A DNA stretch of 64,000 nt from Caprella mutica. Taxonomy: Eukaryota > Arthropoda > Malacostraca > Amphipoda > Caprellidae. The stretch spans positions 190,024 through 254,023 of the forward strand of contig CANNZV010001043.1 in NCBI GenBank assembly GCA_947561585.1, in the 5' to 3' direction. A program made the translations under genes and the position numbers. Below, in pieces: positions 12,931 to 24,484 of the stretch; position 1 is the stretch's first letter; the number at the start of each line of letters is the position of its first letter. The notes beneath the pieces are model-generated. The model made no database searches and was not told the origin of the DNA. It was given only the letters and a program-made list of their open reading frames with translations.

Positions 12931-13408
12931 AATAAAAGATACACTGCAGGGGTGCAATATACAGGTACACTGCATACAGGTACACGTTATTTTTCTCCAC
13001 TCTCTCAGTCACAACACACATGCCAGCTGACTCTCTCATTAGGTAAAGTTAACAAGTTACTGTTACTGAATAGTAATGTAATTTAACTGATATATTTAGA
13101 GACTTTGGAGTATGATGATGACTATATGATCATTGAGTACGTTATACATTTTAAATAATGGAAGAAAAAGTTTTATATTAAAATAATATCCAACTTTTAT
13201 TTCTAATATAATATTTATTGTATATTTTCCTTTCATGATCAAAATCGTGGAAATTAGTCTAAATAAATATTTTTTCATTATTCCGTTGCCTGTCAAAATA
13301 ATTCGGTTTAAGACCACGGTTCGGTGATTATGCATATGGAAAATCAATTGAGAAATAACTATCCCTTGTATAAAGCATAGCAAGTTAAAAATAAATGGTA
13401 TCGACTAA
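12931..13408. other. AT-rich intergenic/intronic DNA
   Basis: It contains short direct repeats (GATACACTGCAGG, CAGGTACACTGCATACAGG) near 12,950. If the exon at 13,613-14,320 belongs to a gene on the minus strand, this is its first intron. I found no acceptor-bounded coding exon here. Confidence 0.35.
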
Positions 13409-13596
13409 AGGGCCGTACACACGCAGGGTTTTTTAAGTCTTTCCACCAGACTTTTTGCTAAGCAGGTATCATGGATACCAACTAAAATAAATTATTATTA
13501 TATAGTTTTTTCTTCTACTCTCGTGGAAAAAAGTAGGAGGAGCTTAGCAAAAAGTCTGGTGGAAAGACTTAAAAAACCCTGCGTGTGTACGGCCCT
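13409..13596. mobile_element. 188-bp TIR MITE, TAA target duplication (PIF/Harbinger-like)
   Basis: Near-perfect inverted repeats of about 55 bp start AGGGCCGTACACACGCAGGG and continue through TCTTTCCACCAGACTTTTTG; the other end is its inverse, ending ACGGCCCT. A TAA triplet lies at both flanks (13,406-13,408 and 13,597-13,599). A GGGCC start and a 3-bp TWA-type duplication suggest PIF/Harbinger (inference). The centre contains ATCATGGATACCAA, also seen in another MITE family. It sits 16 nt from the splice donor of the neighbouring exon. A half copy lies in ADCK5 intron 4. Confidence 0.8.
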
Positions 13597-13612
13597 TAAC
13601 TACTAAACTTAC

Positions 13613-14320
13613 AAAAGTACATCTTCTTGGTCTAGATGAATCTTTATCAGATAGACTTGAAGGTAAACTACCAGAGATATCCTTGCAGTGGGGACTGAGA
13701 ACTTTGACCTCTGCAGTCACCACTTCCACCGGGGGGTAGCCAAAGGAGCTCCTCTTACCCCGAGGGAAGTCGTCTGTCAGTTGGGGGTTGGACTTCGCTA
13801 GAGGTTGTTGGTGGGGGCAGAAGTAGGCACCTGGTACAGAGCAATTGGCGATGTTCTGGTAGCGCGTAGAAGTAAGGACGTAGTCGTAGGACTGTTGGCG
13901 ACGGTGTTGGTGATGTGGGTAGGCAGGAGCTTGGCCCCCAGTATCCAAAGACCTTCTGATACAGTGGTCAGTGCTGCTGGATCTTTGAAAGACCCCTCTG
14001 TTCTTGAAGTCAGGTATGCCAGTCATTTCAAACTTCATTGGTTCATTTTGTACGGAAGCAATTGTGTTATCCTTAAGAGTTACCTTATCGCTAGAGGCAC
14101 TTGATTGGGCGGGGGTTACAGGAGCTGTCGACTCCACCGAGGCCTTAGGACCACCACCTACACTGAACGAGGAGGACCCTTTCAGAGCATCCAGTCGGGA
14201 TTTGGACCGCGAGCGATCAGAATTGGACCCGCTAGAGGCACCTGATGAAGAATCTTCTTCACCGAGTGTTTCTGTTGAAGCCAACCGTCCAGATTCCGGT
14301 AGGTTAGGGTTGCGAGACAT
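13613..14320 (-). CDS. Ser-rich first coding exon of an unidentified gene
   Basis: An ATG at 14,320 opens 236 codons that end exactly at a consensus donor (TTTT|GTAAGT, intron from 13,612), in phase 0. The predicted segment begins MSRNPNLPESGRLAS, is rich in Ser, Arg and Pro, and contains stretches such as RSRSKSR, FQRSSSTDHC and HPHHQHRRQQ-type low complexity. It looks like a disordered, phosphorylatable N-terminus rather than a folded domain. Balanced base composition and lack of stops set it apart from the surrounding AT-rich DNA, and the opposite-strand open frames are its shadows. No downstream exon is recognisable towards lower coordinates: a 71-bp satellite fills 6.7-11.6 kb, so the next exon may lie outside the window. 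I do not recognise the family. The open frame beyond 13,613 is intron plus MITE and is not coding. Confidence 0.6.
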
Positions 14321-15050
14321 TTTCTTACAAACAAATGAAGTCAGATCAAGAAAAACAGATGATTAGATTCAGGGGGTACGTATAAAGACTCTGGACACCA
14401 AGAATTAAAACTCACTTAGACTAAATCACAGCAAAAGTCAATAGATACAAACACTCAATTCATCAACAAGAAAACACTATAAAATGTCAAAACTCAACGA
14501 GATAGAATTTTTTTCCTTTGAGAAACTTTTAACAGACATGTCTTCACCTGAAATGGAAATATTAAGACTTAGCAACAACAGCAATGAATAGGGCCTTCTA
14601 GAGAGCATTAAAACAAGGCCTTCTTTATCAACCGTATCTGCACTACGGACCGTCACTTCGTATCACGGCTACCGATTCGATCGAATTTCAGGTAGCAACA
14701 TTGGGTGATAAAATATCAAAGTTTATTCCCCCTCTCCCCCAATTAAAGTTTCAACCCATTGGCTTTGCGGATTGAATCTCTTTTCTCGATTCGACATAAG
14801 GAAATGAATGTAAAGAGGTAGCACAGACGACAACAAGCGGCAGCTAAAGCTGAGAACAAGCAGAGGCACTGATAAAGAAGATAGATGGAGAGGGAGGATG
14901 AGATAAGAGAAGAGGAGAATGGAAGAAGTGAATAAAAGTGGAGGGGGAGAGATAAAAAGATTGAAGAAATGGATAAGAATCTTGAAGAGCTACACGACCT
15001 CACTTGATGGATTCAAGAGCAACACTGATGGTACCTACGACAGGAATGGG
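14321..15050 (-). promoter_or_regulatory. Presumed 5' UTR/promoter region of the Ser-rich exon
   Basis: Sequence upstream of the minus-strand ATG, non-repetitive, with no open frame of its own. No TATA box or initiator can be assigned confidently. It is followed upstream by the GA-rich minisatellite. Confidence 0.25.
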
Positions 15051-15054
15051 GGGT

Positions 15055-15305
15055 AGGGGGTGAGGGGAGAGAGTGAGTGGGAAAAGAGAGGGGAGAGAGT
15101 GAGTGGGAAAAGAGAGGGGAGAGAGTGAGTGGGAAAAGAGAGGGGAGAGAGTGAGTGGGAAAAGAGAGGGGAGAGAGTGAGTGGGAAAAGAGAGGGGAGA
15201 GAGTGAGTGGGAAAAGAGAGGGGAGAGAGTGAGTGGGAAAGAGAGGGGAGAGAGTGAGTGGGAAAGAGAGGGGAGAGAGTGAGTGGGAAAGAGAGGGGAG
15301 AGAGT
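15055..15305. repeat. 26-bp GA-rich minisatellite
   Basis: About nine to ten tandem copies of a unit of roughly 26 bp containing GAGAGAGTGAGTGGGAAAAG and AGAGGG. The last few copies lack one A, giving 25 bp. The array abuts the related 22-bp array and shares the core GAGTGAGTGGG. Confidence 0.93.
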
Positions 15306-16493
15306 GAGTGGGGAAAATAAGGAGAGTGGGGAAAATAAGGAGAGTGGGGAAAATAAGGATAGTGGGGAAAATAAGGAGAGTGAGAGAGGAAAATAAGGAG
15401 AGTGAGAGGGGTAAATAAGGAGAGTGAGAGGGGTAAATAAGGAGAGTGAGTGGGGACAATAAGAAGAGTGAGTGGGGACAATAAGGAGAGTGAGTGGGGA
15501 CAATAAGGAGAGTGAGTGGGGAAAATAAGGAGAGTGAGTGGGGAAAATAAGGAGAGTGAGTGGGGAAAATAAGGAGAGTGAGTGGGGAAAATAAGGAGAG
15601 TGAGTGGGGAAAATAAGGAGAGTGAGTGGGGAAAATAAGGAGAGTGAGTGGGGAAAATAAGGAGAGTGAGTGGGGAAAATAAGGAGAGTGAGTGGGGAAA
15701 ATAAGGAGAGTGAGTGGGGAAAATAAGGAGAGTGAGTGGGGAAAATAAGGAGAGTGAGTGGGAAAAATAAGGAGAGTGAGTGAGGTAAATAAGGAGAGTG
15801 AGTGGGGACAATAAGGAGAGTGAGTGGGGACAATAAGGAGAGTGAGTGGGGACAATAAGGAGAGTGAGTGGGGAAAATAAGGAGTGAGTGGGGAAAATAA
15901 GGAGAGTGAGTGGGGAAAATAAGGAGAGTGAGTGGGGACAATAAGGAGAGTGAGTGGGGACAATAAGGAGAGTGAGTGGGGAAAATAAGGAGAGTGAGTG
16001 GGGAAAATAAGGAGAGTGAGTGGGGTAAATAAGGAGAGTGAGTGGGGAAAATAAGGAGAGTGAGTGGGGAAAATAAGGAGAGTGAGTGGGGACAATAAGG
16101 AGAGTGAGTGGGGAAAATAAGGAGAGTGAGTGGGGAAAATAAGGAGAGTGAGTGGGGAAAATAAGGAGAGTGAGTGGGGACAATAAGGAGAGTGAGTGGG
16201 GAAAATAAGGAGAGTGAGTGGGGAAAATAAGGAGAGTGAGTGGGGACAATAAGGAGAGTGAGTGGGGACAATAAGGAGAGTGAGTGGGGAAAATAAGGAG
16301 AGTGAGTGGGGAAAATAAGGAGAGTGAGTGGGGTAAATAAGGAGAGTGAGTGGGGAAAATAAGGAGAGTGAGTGGGGAAAATAAGGAGAGTGAGTGGGGA
16401 CAATAAGGAGAGTGAGTGGGGAAAATAAGGAGAGTGAGTGGGGAAAATAAGGAGAGTGAGTGGGGAAAATAAGGAGAGTGAGTGGGGTATTTT
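15306..16493. repeat. 22-bp GA-rich minisatellite
   Basis: About 53 tandem copies of a 22-bp unit (AAGGAGAGTGAGTGGGGAAA plus AT), with A/C/T variants at one site (GGGGAAAAT, GGGGACAAT, GGGGTAAAT). The proximal edge (15,306-15,430) has shortened or diverged units. The minus strand has three long open frames made only of Pro/Leu/Ser repeats; they are artefacts of a stop-free period. Confidence 0.96.
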
Positions 16494-18849
16494 GTATTAG
16501 AAATGGATCACCTGTAGATTCAGCACACCAGAGACATTTACTGGGAAGTGGGGACCAATTCATTGGTTCCTAGCATATGTCACAATTCATTTCTCAAATA
16601 ATATACATCACTGAGAGTATCTGATGACTTTAACGGAGTATCCAATTTTTAGAGGGATGATTACTTCTTGAAATGTATTCGTCTGCATTTTGAAGATCAA
16701 CTATTTTTAAAAATGTTTAATTTGAAGAATTTTTATCACCATCCCTTGTAATCATGATACCACATAAAAATAATATCTTGAATTCTAGATAATTTAATAA
16801 ATAAATATGAATTTATTGACCAAATTATTATTAAAGTTATTTGGATCCAACGCCTACTGTATAGTAAGGGATAAACCCATCAAATTTAGTGTAAATTATT
16901 AATAGGTAGTGGGCTTTCTTGTCCCAATCTTTTGGGGGCTACAACGAGCACTAGAACCCCCAAAGAGGGAGGGGGAGGGAGGCAAGTGAGGGCCAAAAAT
17001 CTGATTTTATTTTGGTTTCAAAAGTAATGTCAGGCAGTGTACTTTCATGTCCCAAATTTTTTGGAGGCTAGAGGCACTACAACCCACCCAATGCATGGCC
17101 CAAAGGAGCAGGGGGTATTTACGTTTTTGGCCATTATTTACATATTTATGTTTGTGGTAAGATATATACATTTTTGGCTATGCTATAATATGTGAATTTT
17201 CCACTAAAAAATGAATAGAAGTCAATGACTTTTAAAGCTACAAGAAACTCAAAGGCAGTTTTGGAATCCTTGAAAGATTTCTAACAAAAGTATTGACAGT
17301 TTTTTTTCATCACAGGTCAAAACTGAAAATCCATGGTTTCTGGAAAATTTGTTAGTTATCAAAAATCACTTGTTTTTCAAAAGAAAACAGGGAGGAAAAC
17401 TGAAAGTATTGGTCCCTACTTTTGTTAGAAATGTTAAAAGATCTAAAAACTTTTGATTCTTTTTTTCTAGCATATAAAAACTCACTTTAAAAATTTCATA
17501 TTGAATTTTCTTAATTATTAATATTAATTAACCTAACCATACTCAATTTATGAAAGGTAGCTAGCGTACATAAACCGAATTGATCATTTCATTATTATCA
17601 TTTTCAATTGATAATGACAACTTTATTGGAATAAATTTTTGAACATATAGCTACACATAAAATAAAGCAAATGCCTAAATGAAAGAAATATTAATATCAA
17701 ATATATGTCTACAATTAAAATTAAGCCTACATTAAACCAAATTGGTCTTTATTCATTCAACTCTCAGAATGAACATTTTTCATTTAATTTTTTTATACTC
17801 TACTTTTGTTTTTGTGGAGCATGGAAACATATGATCCATCTAACTTAAATACAAACACACAAAAAATAATACACATTTCATTTCAAATTCTACGATAAGC
17901 ATATCAATTCATGAAGATTTGAACATGAATTTAGTGTTTAGTTTTCCTATTAAATAGAGTGGTTCATGGAATATCCATTCATCTCTCCAGCCCACTCAAA
18001 AAGAAGCCACATTTATCTCTAAATTTCTAATAGGATCAAAATATCATTAATTCTCTCCAACCGATATGCTTATCAAACTCATGCCGCATTGCTTGCGTTA
18101 TGATCTTTAATTTTGTCAAACATAGTGATGGGACGATTAGTCGGAACAGTATCGGAAAAATTGAAATATCTAGGACTATCAAGGTATTGTGAATCGGAGT
18201 TGCATAATTTTAGGGCGATTTAGATACCTAAAATGATGATTCCTGTATTAAATATAATATTTTCAGCTTTGTACCAACTAACAACAATACAAGCATTTTC
18301 TTCTAGACTTACAGTTGGTCCTGGAAAAATTCTTGCAATGACGAACTTTATTTGGCATTTTCAAATTTATAAATGTAAGAAAGCTTATACGTTGCAATAA
18401 TTATTTCATTTAACTACATACAAACATGCAGCTACAAGAAGCCAAAGAAAGATAAATTTCATTATAAATGGTCTAGCTTGGGTAACCTAGAAAGATATAT
18501 AGTTACAATATATACCTGGTAAAGATTAGGAACCCCCAAAACTATAGCTACTGTGTGTAACTGTGAAAAAAAAAAATTCTATGGTACAATGGGATTCCTC
18601 ATCTGTACATGTTCCAAGAAAATATCTCAATCTTTTTCAACAAATTGATGTAGCTATCATTGTACATCAATTCACCAGATGATCATACAGATCAAAACCA
18701 CATTTGAAAACCATTTGGCATATTAAAACAAAACCAAAATATTACCTAATATATGCTACAATATCATAAGTTTCGGCTTAGAGGTAAATACTATAAAGTA
18801 AAAATTAACATTAATTATGCATAAATTGAAGATTAAATAGGGTAGCTAC
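16494..18849. other. AT-rich intergenic DNA
   Basis: No gene is seen. Two diverged direct copies of roughly 125 bp (TTTTGGGGGCTACAACGAGC at about 16,930 and TTTTGGAGGCTAGAGGCACT at about 17,060) form a short tandem duplication. The rest is unassigned AT-rich sequence. Confidence 0.4.
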
Positions 18850-19076
18850 TTGGTAAGGTACCATTTGGTAGGTAAATATCTTGCCAGATGAATCATATTG
18901 GCATCATTAGAAGGTAAATTTCTCTCCAAAACAAAATTTAGCAAATTTTCATAAATTCTCTCCTAAATAACATTATAGCATAAACTACATTTCTCTCTAT
19001 TTTCAATTGAAGGGCTCAAAATAGTTATCTTAAACTCACCAATATAATGGCAAGAAAGGACATGCTTTATTACCTG
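18850..19076. mobile_element. Old CCAAGTAA-family hAT-like MITE
   Basis: Shares TTCTCTCCAAAA words, ATAAATTCTCTCCTAAATAA, GAAGGGCTCAAAATA and a terminal GGACATGCTTTATTACCTGG with the better copies at 21,342, 35,159 and 58,881. The ends are degraded and no TSD is readable. Confidence 0.55.
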
Positions 19077-19284
19077 GTCCACCAGTGACCAGCTGGATGC
19101 AAGTAGCTTTAGGATTAATGATAGAATTTTTGTGCTCTTCAGTCCTTACTTACACATGGTCCCATGTTCAAGAGGTGTGCTTACTGAAGTCAATATTAGA
19201 GAACAATTCCGAGCCAAGCCTTTATAGTATATCAACTCAGTTCTAAAATTAAAGGTTTCAAGGCAAAATTAACATGGGAACATC

Positions 19285-19515
19285 TGCCAATCTGCAAAGT
19301 GTGTCCAATCAGTCTAATTTTTTTTGTGGGCAATTTTTCTCCAAAAATTTTTCCAATCTATCTTCAAAATGACCAGAATTCTCTAAAATGTCAAATAATT
19401 ACATGTAGATATAGGAAATAATTAGGAAATAGTCTCCAAGATCTTGCGAATATATTTTTCCCCTCAAAAAACGTCTCCAAAGAACTAAGGCGACATGGAC
19501 ATGCTTTGCGGACTG
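19285..19515. mobile_element. hAT-like MITE, CCAATCTGCAAAG ends, word TCTCCAAA
   Basis: The left end CCAATCTGCAAAGTGTGTCC and right end GACATGCTTTGCGGACTGG are inverted relatives. Inside, TCTCCAAAA, TCTTCAAAA, CTCTAAAA and GTCTCCAAAG repeat around a central TACATGTAGATATAGG. The same skeleton occurs at 39,457-39,652. Confidence 0.55.
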
Positions 19516-19649
19516 GTGAACATAAGAATTAATTCAAAATTTCAAGCCAATTAGGCAAAGATATTCAAATGTAAACAAAATTAATTGGCTTTAACTGACA
19601 TACTCTGAAACACATGGCAATGGGCAGAATGGGGCCCATGTTAATAGAT

Positions 19650-19880
19650 TAGATTGTAATCATTGTATTTAATGGTAAATTCCTCTGACATGTCAGAGGA
19701 ATTTTCAAATCTCTAAAATGAGTATCCCTTTCACTCATCTATTCCTATATATTAATTTTGGGAGGTGAAATTGGAAAAATGTTGGAGGACTAGCCAAAAT
19801 AAGAGAAAATGTTGGAAGATATTTTAATTTTTTTTGGAAAAGTCAGAGGAGTTCAGTGCATAAAATACAGTCTGGCCAGG
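19650..19880. mobile_element. hAT-like MITE, word CCTCTGA/TCAGAGG
   Basis: Starts near GTATTTAATGGTAAATTCC with a palindrome CCTCTGACATGTCAGAGG (19,681-19,698). It ends with AGTCAGAGGAGTTCAGTGC and an AATACAGTCTGG end. The centre carries TTCCTATATATTAATTTTGG. It is a sister of the CCACCGA-word element at 36,671-36,907, with the word changed at every position. Confidence 0.6.
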
Positions 19881-19903
19881 GCTGAGTTGAATGTATAAAG
19901 TAT

Positions 19904-20047
19904 CCAGATTGCAGGAACTGGTAAAGTGTTCTCCAAGAAATCCTCTATTTGGCTTCTGTTCTCAGTGAAATACATGTAGATTTAGGAGAAAATTTAGGAT
20001 TTTTTGCACAGAATTTTTATAAAAATGTCCCATATTCTGCAGACTGG
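19904..20047. mobile_element. 144-bp hAT-like MITE, CCAGACTGCAGGAACTGG family
   Basis: Ends are CCAGATTGCAGGAACTGG and ATATTCTGCAGACTGG. A perfect 8-bp TSD TAAAGTAT flanks it (19,896-19,903 and 20,048-20,055). Internal words are TGTTCTCCAAG and TGTTCTCAGTG. Other copies with their own TSDs are at 57,509-57,652 and 59,519-59,650. Confidence 0.85.
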
Positions 20048-20055
20048 TAAAGTAT

Positions 20056-20930
20056 GTGAGCTAAAGCCAATCAATTGGTTCAAATTTCAATGGTCAAACC
20101 TCAGATCTGTCTAATTGGCTTAAAATTTTTACCAGTCTGAAAAGTAGGTCTCCAGAGATGGTAAGAGACCGGGGACCCCGGATTTTTATCATTTTCTACA
20201 GAAATTGGGATTTGGGGGCAGCAAATAACATGGGATTATGGGAACATAGGAATTAAATAAGAAATGGGTGCAGGAATAATTCACAAATCCTGTAATACTA
20301 TTTCAGAATGGAATTTTGAACTAATTCCTATGTTTCCATGTAAATTTTGGCTAGAAATCTTCAAAATTGGCTTGGCTCAGAATTTTTGAATAAAATTGGC
20401 TTGCAGTTTGTCAAGGCTGTAATGTTATTTAACTCTGACTTTAACGCACAACATCCTCTGGGGAGGACATTAGAAAAACAGCAAATAATATCTTTATAAT
20501 AGTATTATTTAGCGCATATAATCATATTCTAGCAGTAAGAAGAGTAAAATTCAGTGTAGGCTATGTCACATAATGATTTGAGATTTTGAAACACTCAAAA
20601 TTTCTTCCCAAAGGATATTTGACTTTAAAATAAATAAAAATAAAAAGTGATTTTTTTTTATATATTCTTTAATAAAAGGATAACTATCCCATGTTACAGA
20701 GTATGTCAGTTAAAGCCAATTAATTGGATTAGATATGAATTAGTCAAATCTCAGATATGTCTAATTGGCTTTAAATTTTGAATTAATTCCTATGTTCACA
20801 TGTTAATTTTAGCTTGAAATCTTCACAAAATGAGCCATATTGGTTTGGCTCAGATTTTTTATAAATTTTGGCTCAATAATTGGCTTACAATTTTCCAGCC
20901 TCTGAACTGAGTCTGAAACATGGAATACAG
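20056..20930. mobile_element. Fragments of GCCAATTAATTGGC-word hAT-like elements
   Basis: Repeated AATTGGCTTTAA / GCCAATTAATTGG words, TCTCAGATNTGTCTAATTGG and AATTCCTATGTTNNCATGTT-type cores occur twice (about 20,056-20,410 and 20,697-20,925), ending near TTTCCAGCCTCTGAA. They are relatives of the element at 58,203-59,340. Boundaries are too eroded to set precisely. AT-rich filler lies between. Confidence 0.5.
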
Positions 20931-20945
20931 ACTGGGCCGGATAAA

Positions 20946-21294
20946 CCATGTTTCAAAGTATGGACAAAGTCGCCAGTATATTGGCGACTTTTTAGGGGTG
21001 ACATAAATTGAAAAACATGTAAATAACAAGTAAATCACTCATAAAATAGTCTCAAGAGATGCACATGCATCTGATTCAGATGCACATGCATCTCAGATGC
21101 ATGTGCAATCAGATGCATGTGCATCATACACACATTTCTGGATGCATCAGACATGAAGCATGTGGATATTTTCAAGTGTAAAGTCTTCTCTAGGAAGTCA
21201 AATTTCTTCTCTGAAGTATCTTAAATGTGGCGACCTGATCAATTTTTTCACTAAACTGCCACTGGCGACTTTCCTGCCACAATTTGAAACATGG
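20946..21294. mobile_element. hAT-like MITE, CCATGTTT ends, word GTCGCC/GGCGAC
   Basis: Inverted ends CCATGTTTCAAAGTATGG and AATTTGAAACATGG. The flanks CGGATAAA/CAGATAAA are an 8-bp TSD with one mismatch. The left subterminal palindrome is GTCGCCAGTATATTGGCGAC, and the right end carries GGCGACC and GGCGACTTTCC. An internal expansion of CAGATGCACATGCATCTG-like palindromes occupies about 21,058-21,135. The open frames crossing it are not genes. Confidence 0.8.
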
Positions 21295-21341
21295 CAGATA
21301 AACTTTACAACTTCAGACTTCCTGAATCTTTTGCAGACTGG

Positions 21342-21568
21342 CCAAGTAATAAAGCATGTCCAAACTCGCCATTTCAATGGCGAGTTTGTGACAGTTATTT
21401 TGAGCCCTTCAATTGAAAATGGCAAGTTTTTTCTATTTTTCTCCTATGCTTCAATGTTATTTTGGAGAGAATTTATGATAATTTGATCATTTTGGAGAGA
21501 ATTTGTTGAATTTTGGAGAGAGCTGGAGAGACAAATGGTGAGTTTATGAGACATACTATTTTACTTGG
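21342..21568. mobile_element. hAT-like MITE, CCAAGTAA ends, word CTCGCC and TTTGGAGAGA
   Basis: Inverted ends CCAAGTAATAAAGCATGTCC and GAGACATACTATTTTACTTGG-type. A subterminal palindrome CTCGCCATTTCAATGGCGAG is followed by GAGCCCTTCAATTG and repeated TTTTGGAGAGAATTT words. No convincing TSD remains at this copy. Other copies: 35,159-35,572, 58,808-59,170 and 58,881-59,116. Confidence 0.72.
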
Positions 21569-23002
21569 CAACATAGCAATTAATTCATCAGAAAACAAAA
21601 CATTTTCCAGAGTGGTATGGAGAGAATTTGAGATTATTTAAACATTATGTAAAGAATTTTATCTTATTAGCCTAATTTATAATTTGGAGAGTTCTTATAA
21701 AGTTATAGACACATCATATAGCTAGGTAGTAGCCAGGCTAGGTACCAACTACCATACAATGATATTATGATACAATTTAACTTAGGTTAAAACGACGAGA
21801 ATCTTTGAAAAATGTTCCATGTTCTGAAACGAGTTTGGGAGACGGGAATGAAATATTAATTGTGAAGAAAATAAATATCTGTACTGCAATGACTTCACTT
21901 TATAAAGTTTAAATCACTGCCAACTTTAGGTAGTTTCAACAATAAATTACAAAGAATACCTAACAAATACATATACATTATGGAATAGGTAGAAGTTAGA
22001 ACACACCAAGACTTTGTTTTCTCAGGCTAGAGTAGAAATAGTGGATATATTATCCTTTCTATATTAATATTACACCATCATATAGATTAGCCCAAATAAA
22101 ACCAATGGAATCAGGGTAACTAATTTAAAATATAACTTACCACAACGCCATCCTTAACCAGTCTTCTTGATCTTATAATAGTTCCAGTCATTCTGTTTTT
22201 CTTGATGGGCATAGTACCTAATAAGTTTTTATAGATAATCCCTACTTATCACTGACAAAGAAAGTTTAAACTCATTTCAAAAACTGTCAATTTTTATCAC
22301 ACTAATCACGGCACTCGCTATTAAACGTGCGAGAATTCGCCATTTGTTTTTGTCAGTGACGTCATTATCGTGATTTACCCCAAAACTGGGGTGGAGTTAC
22401 CCTAAAATGAAGTAATTCCCTGTAATTTTAATGACATGTTGAAAAAGCATAACTTCCTTACATTTGATCTTTTTTCGTATTTCTATATTTTTGGGTTTAG
22501 TACTTCCACAATTATTAGTGAATGTTACATCAATTTGATTCTCTTCGCTAATTTTTCTACTTTCTTTTGCATAATATGCCTGCAATATTAAATAGCTAAT
22601 GGAATTAGTTAAATACATAAAATTGGTTCTAATATATCTTACCCTACGTTGCACTAATTTTTCTACCTCAAATAATTTTAATGTTCGTTTTAAATCAAAT
22701 TAAATTCACTTAAATCATAGGACTCACTCTTAGTAAATAAATAGTTATCTATTTACTATGGGACTCACTAACTATGGGTCTGTATAGTATATCTACTTTT
22801 TTCACTATTTTCATACTTTCGCTAAAGTTTATTCCAAATCCTCCTAACGGTTATATTAAAAATAATTTTCAGTCTATATACCATATATTTTCTGAACTTG
22901 CTTCTCTAAATGTTTATTGAAAAGGATACATGTACCCTACTATTAATTTAATTTTAGTAGTAATATACACCGAAAAAACAAAGTGGTCAAGGTCTTCATC
23001 TG
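21569..23002. other. AT-rich intergenic DNA
   Basis: No gene is supported. There is a short GC-richer patch at about 22,310-22,400 (GTCAGTGACGTCATTATCG). The small open frame at about 22,397-22,654 has no family likeness that I recognise and no codon-level sign of constraint. Confidence 0.4.
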
Positions 23003-24244
23003 CTAATATTAGTTCAACCATGAATTAAATAGTTAGAAGGATACTCGCACTTGAAAATGACGCCCCAGCAAACATGAATGTATCTATTCGATGTCTAAAC
23101 GACTCTGTATAACATCTCTTCCGACATCGGACACCAGTAATAAATTAGACATGGTGACATCAAGTAGACATCAATTCGATATCCGTTTGCACCGCTAAAC
23201 CGCATCATATATCAAGTATATTTGGCATCGAAGCGACACCGCTATAACAGCGTTGAATAGAAAGATAAATTAAAACATCTAACATACATAGGGATTCTGC
23301 ATCGAAAAGACGCCTAATTATATATCTAATATGCTTCGAAACGATATCCACTTGCATCCAATAAATAAATTAATTAAAATTGAAAACTCTTTCTTCATTG
23401 ATATAACGTACTGTACGTTTAGGTGCATATCAATTTGATTTATCATTTATGTTACATAAAGTTATATTTAAATTAAATGGGAAGAAATGAAGTGATGTGT
23501 CCGGGTATCGTTCGTGGGTCTCTCCGTCCTCGTGCCTGTACCTCCGTCACATTGCCACCGTGGATGCATTTTACTCTAAAAAAAATTTGATATTAAGCGT
23601 TCCGGAAATACTTAAAGATATTTTAAATTGAATTGAACAATACAGACAAGAACCGATTTTATAACCAAAATCACAACTTATTCTTATTACAAATATGTAA
23701 TGAGTTTGTCGAATTTTTATATAATTATAACTCCTTAAAAATTTCGTTCTCTATGAGTTCAAATTAAAGAAAATGTTTTGAGGCTTCGACTTAGAACACA
23801 GATGAAAGCTCTGTGATGAAAGTTCAAAGTAATGAATGCATTAATTAAAATTTGACCATATATTCTCACTCAGTAAATATAGGTCATAATAGTTGAGTAA
23901 TTAGTTTGACATTCTGACTTATATAATTGTGTTATATGTATAAAACAGGAATTTTGTGCTCTGTGAAATAATTTTAGCAATAGGGTGTATGTTACAAGTT
24001 ATTAATAGGGTCTATATTTTCGAACACGTGATAAAGGAAAATATAATAATTATTATTTAACTACTATTTAATTCGTAACATAATAACTGAAGGTATGATA
24101 CCAATTGAAATAAAAGTTAAATAATATGATTATTAAATATAGATTTATAGAGTCCGATTACCTCTTTAAGTTTAATTATCTATAATGTGAATCACTGAAT
24201 TTTAATCGTCTCATTTGCAGCTTTTGGCACTAGGTGAAAGCTCA

Positions 24245-24430
24245 AGTTATCGGATATGGGGTTCCGCATTTTACGTAGAAAAATCATTTATGTATTGATT
24301 TTTAGTTCTAAACTTGTATTTTACGTACTGGTATCATGGATACCAATTTAAGTAAGAATTAAATAATGATAATTATTATATTTATTTCTTATGTATCCGA
24401 AAATGTGGAAACGTCCGATAACACTGAATC
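24245..24430. mobile_element. MITE with ATCATGGATACCAAT centre
   Basis: The inner TIR words TATCGGATATGGGGTTCCGC and GTGGAAACGTCCGATAAC face each other across GGTATCATGGATACCAATTT. The orthologous segment in the inverted copy 2 lies at about 31,005-31,185, so this insertion predates the duplication of the host element. Confidence 0.6.
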
Positions 24431-24484
24431 TACTCTAAAATGGAACATGGTAAATAGCCCATGCATCAACTTTTAATTATTTAC

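Noticed and set aside
15000..16563. Three overlapping minus-strand open frames of 404-516 codons
   Set aside because: All three frames of a GA-rich 22/26-bp array are open and encode only PTHSPYFPHSL-like repeats.
21160..21486. 108-codon frame across two MITEs
   Set aside because: It runs through the boundary of a CCATGTTT and a CCAAGTAA element; fragments recur in other copies as repeats.
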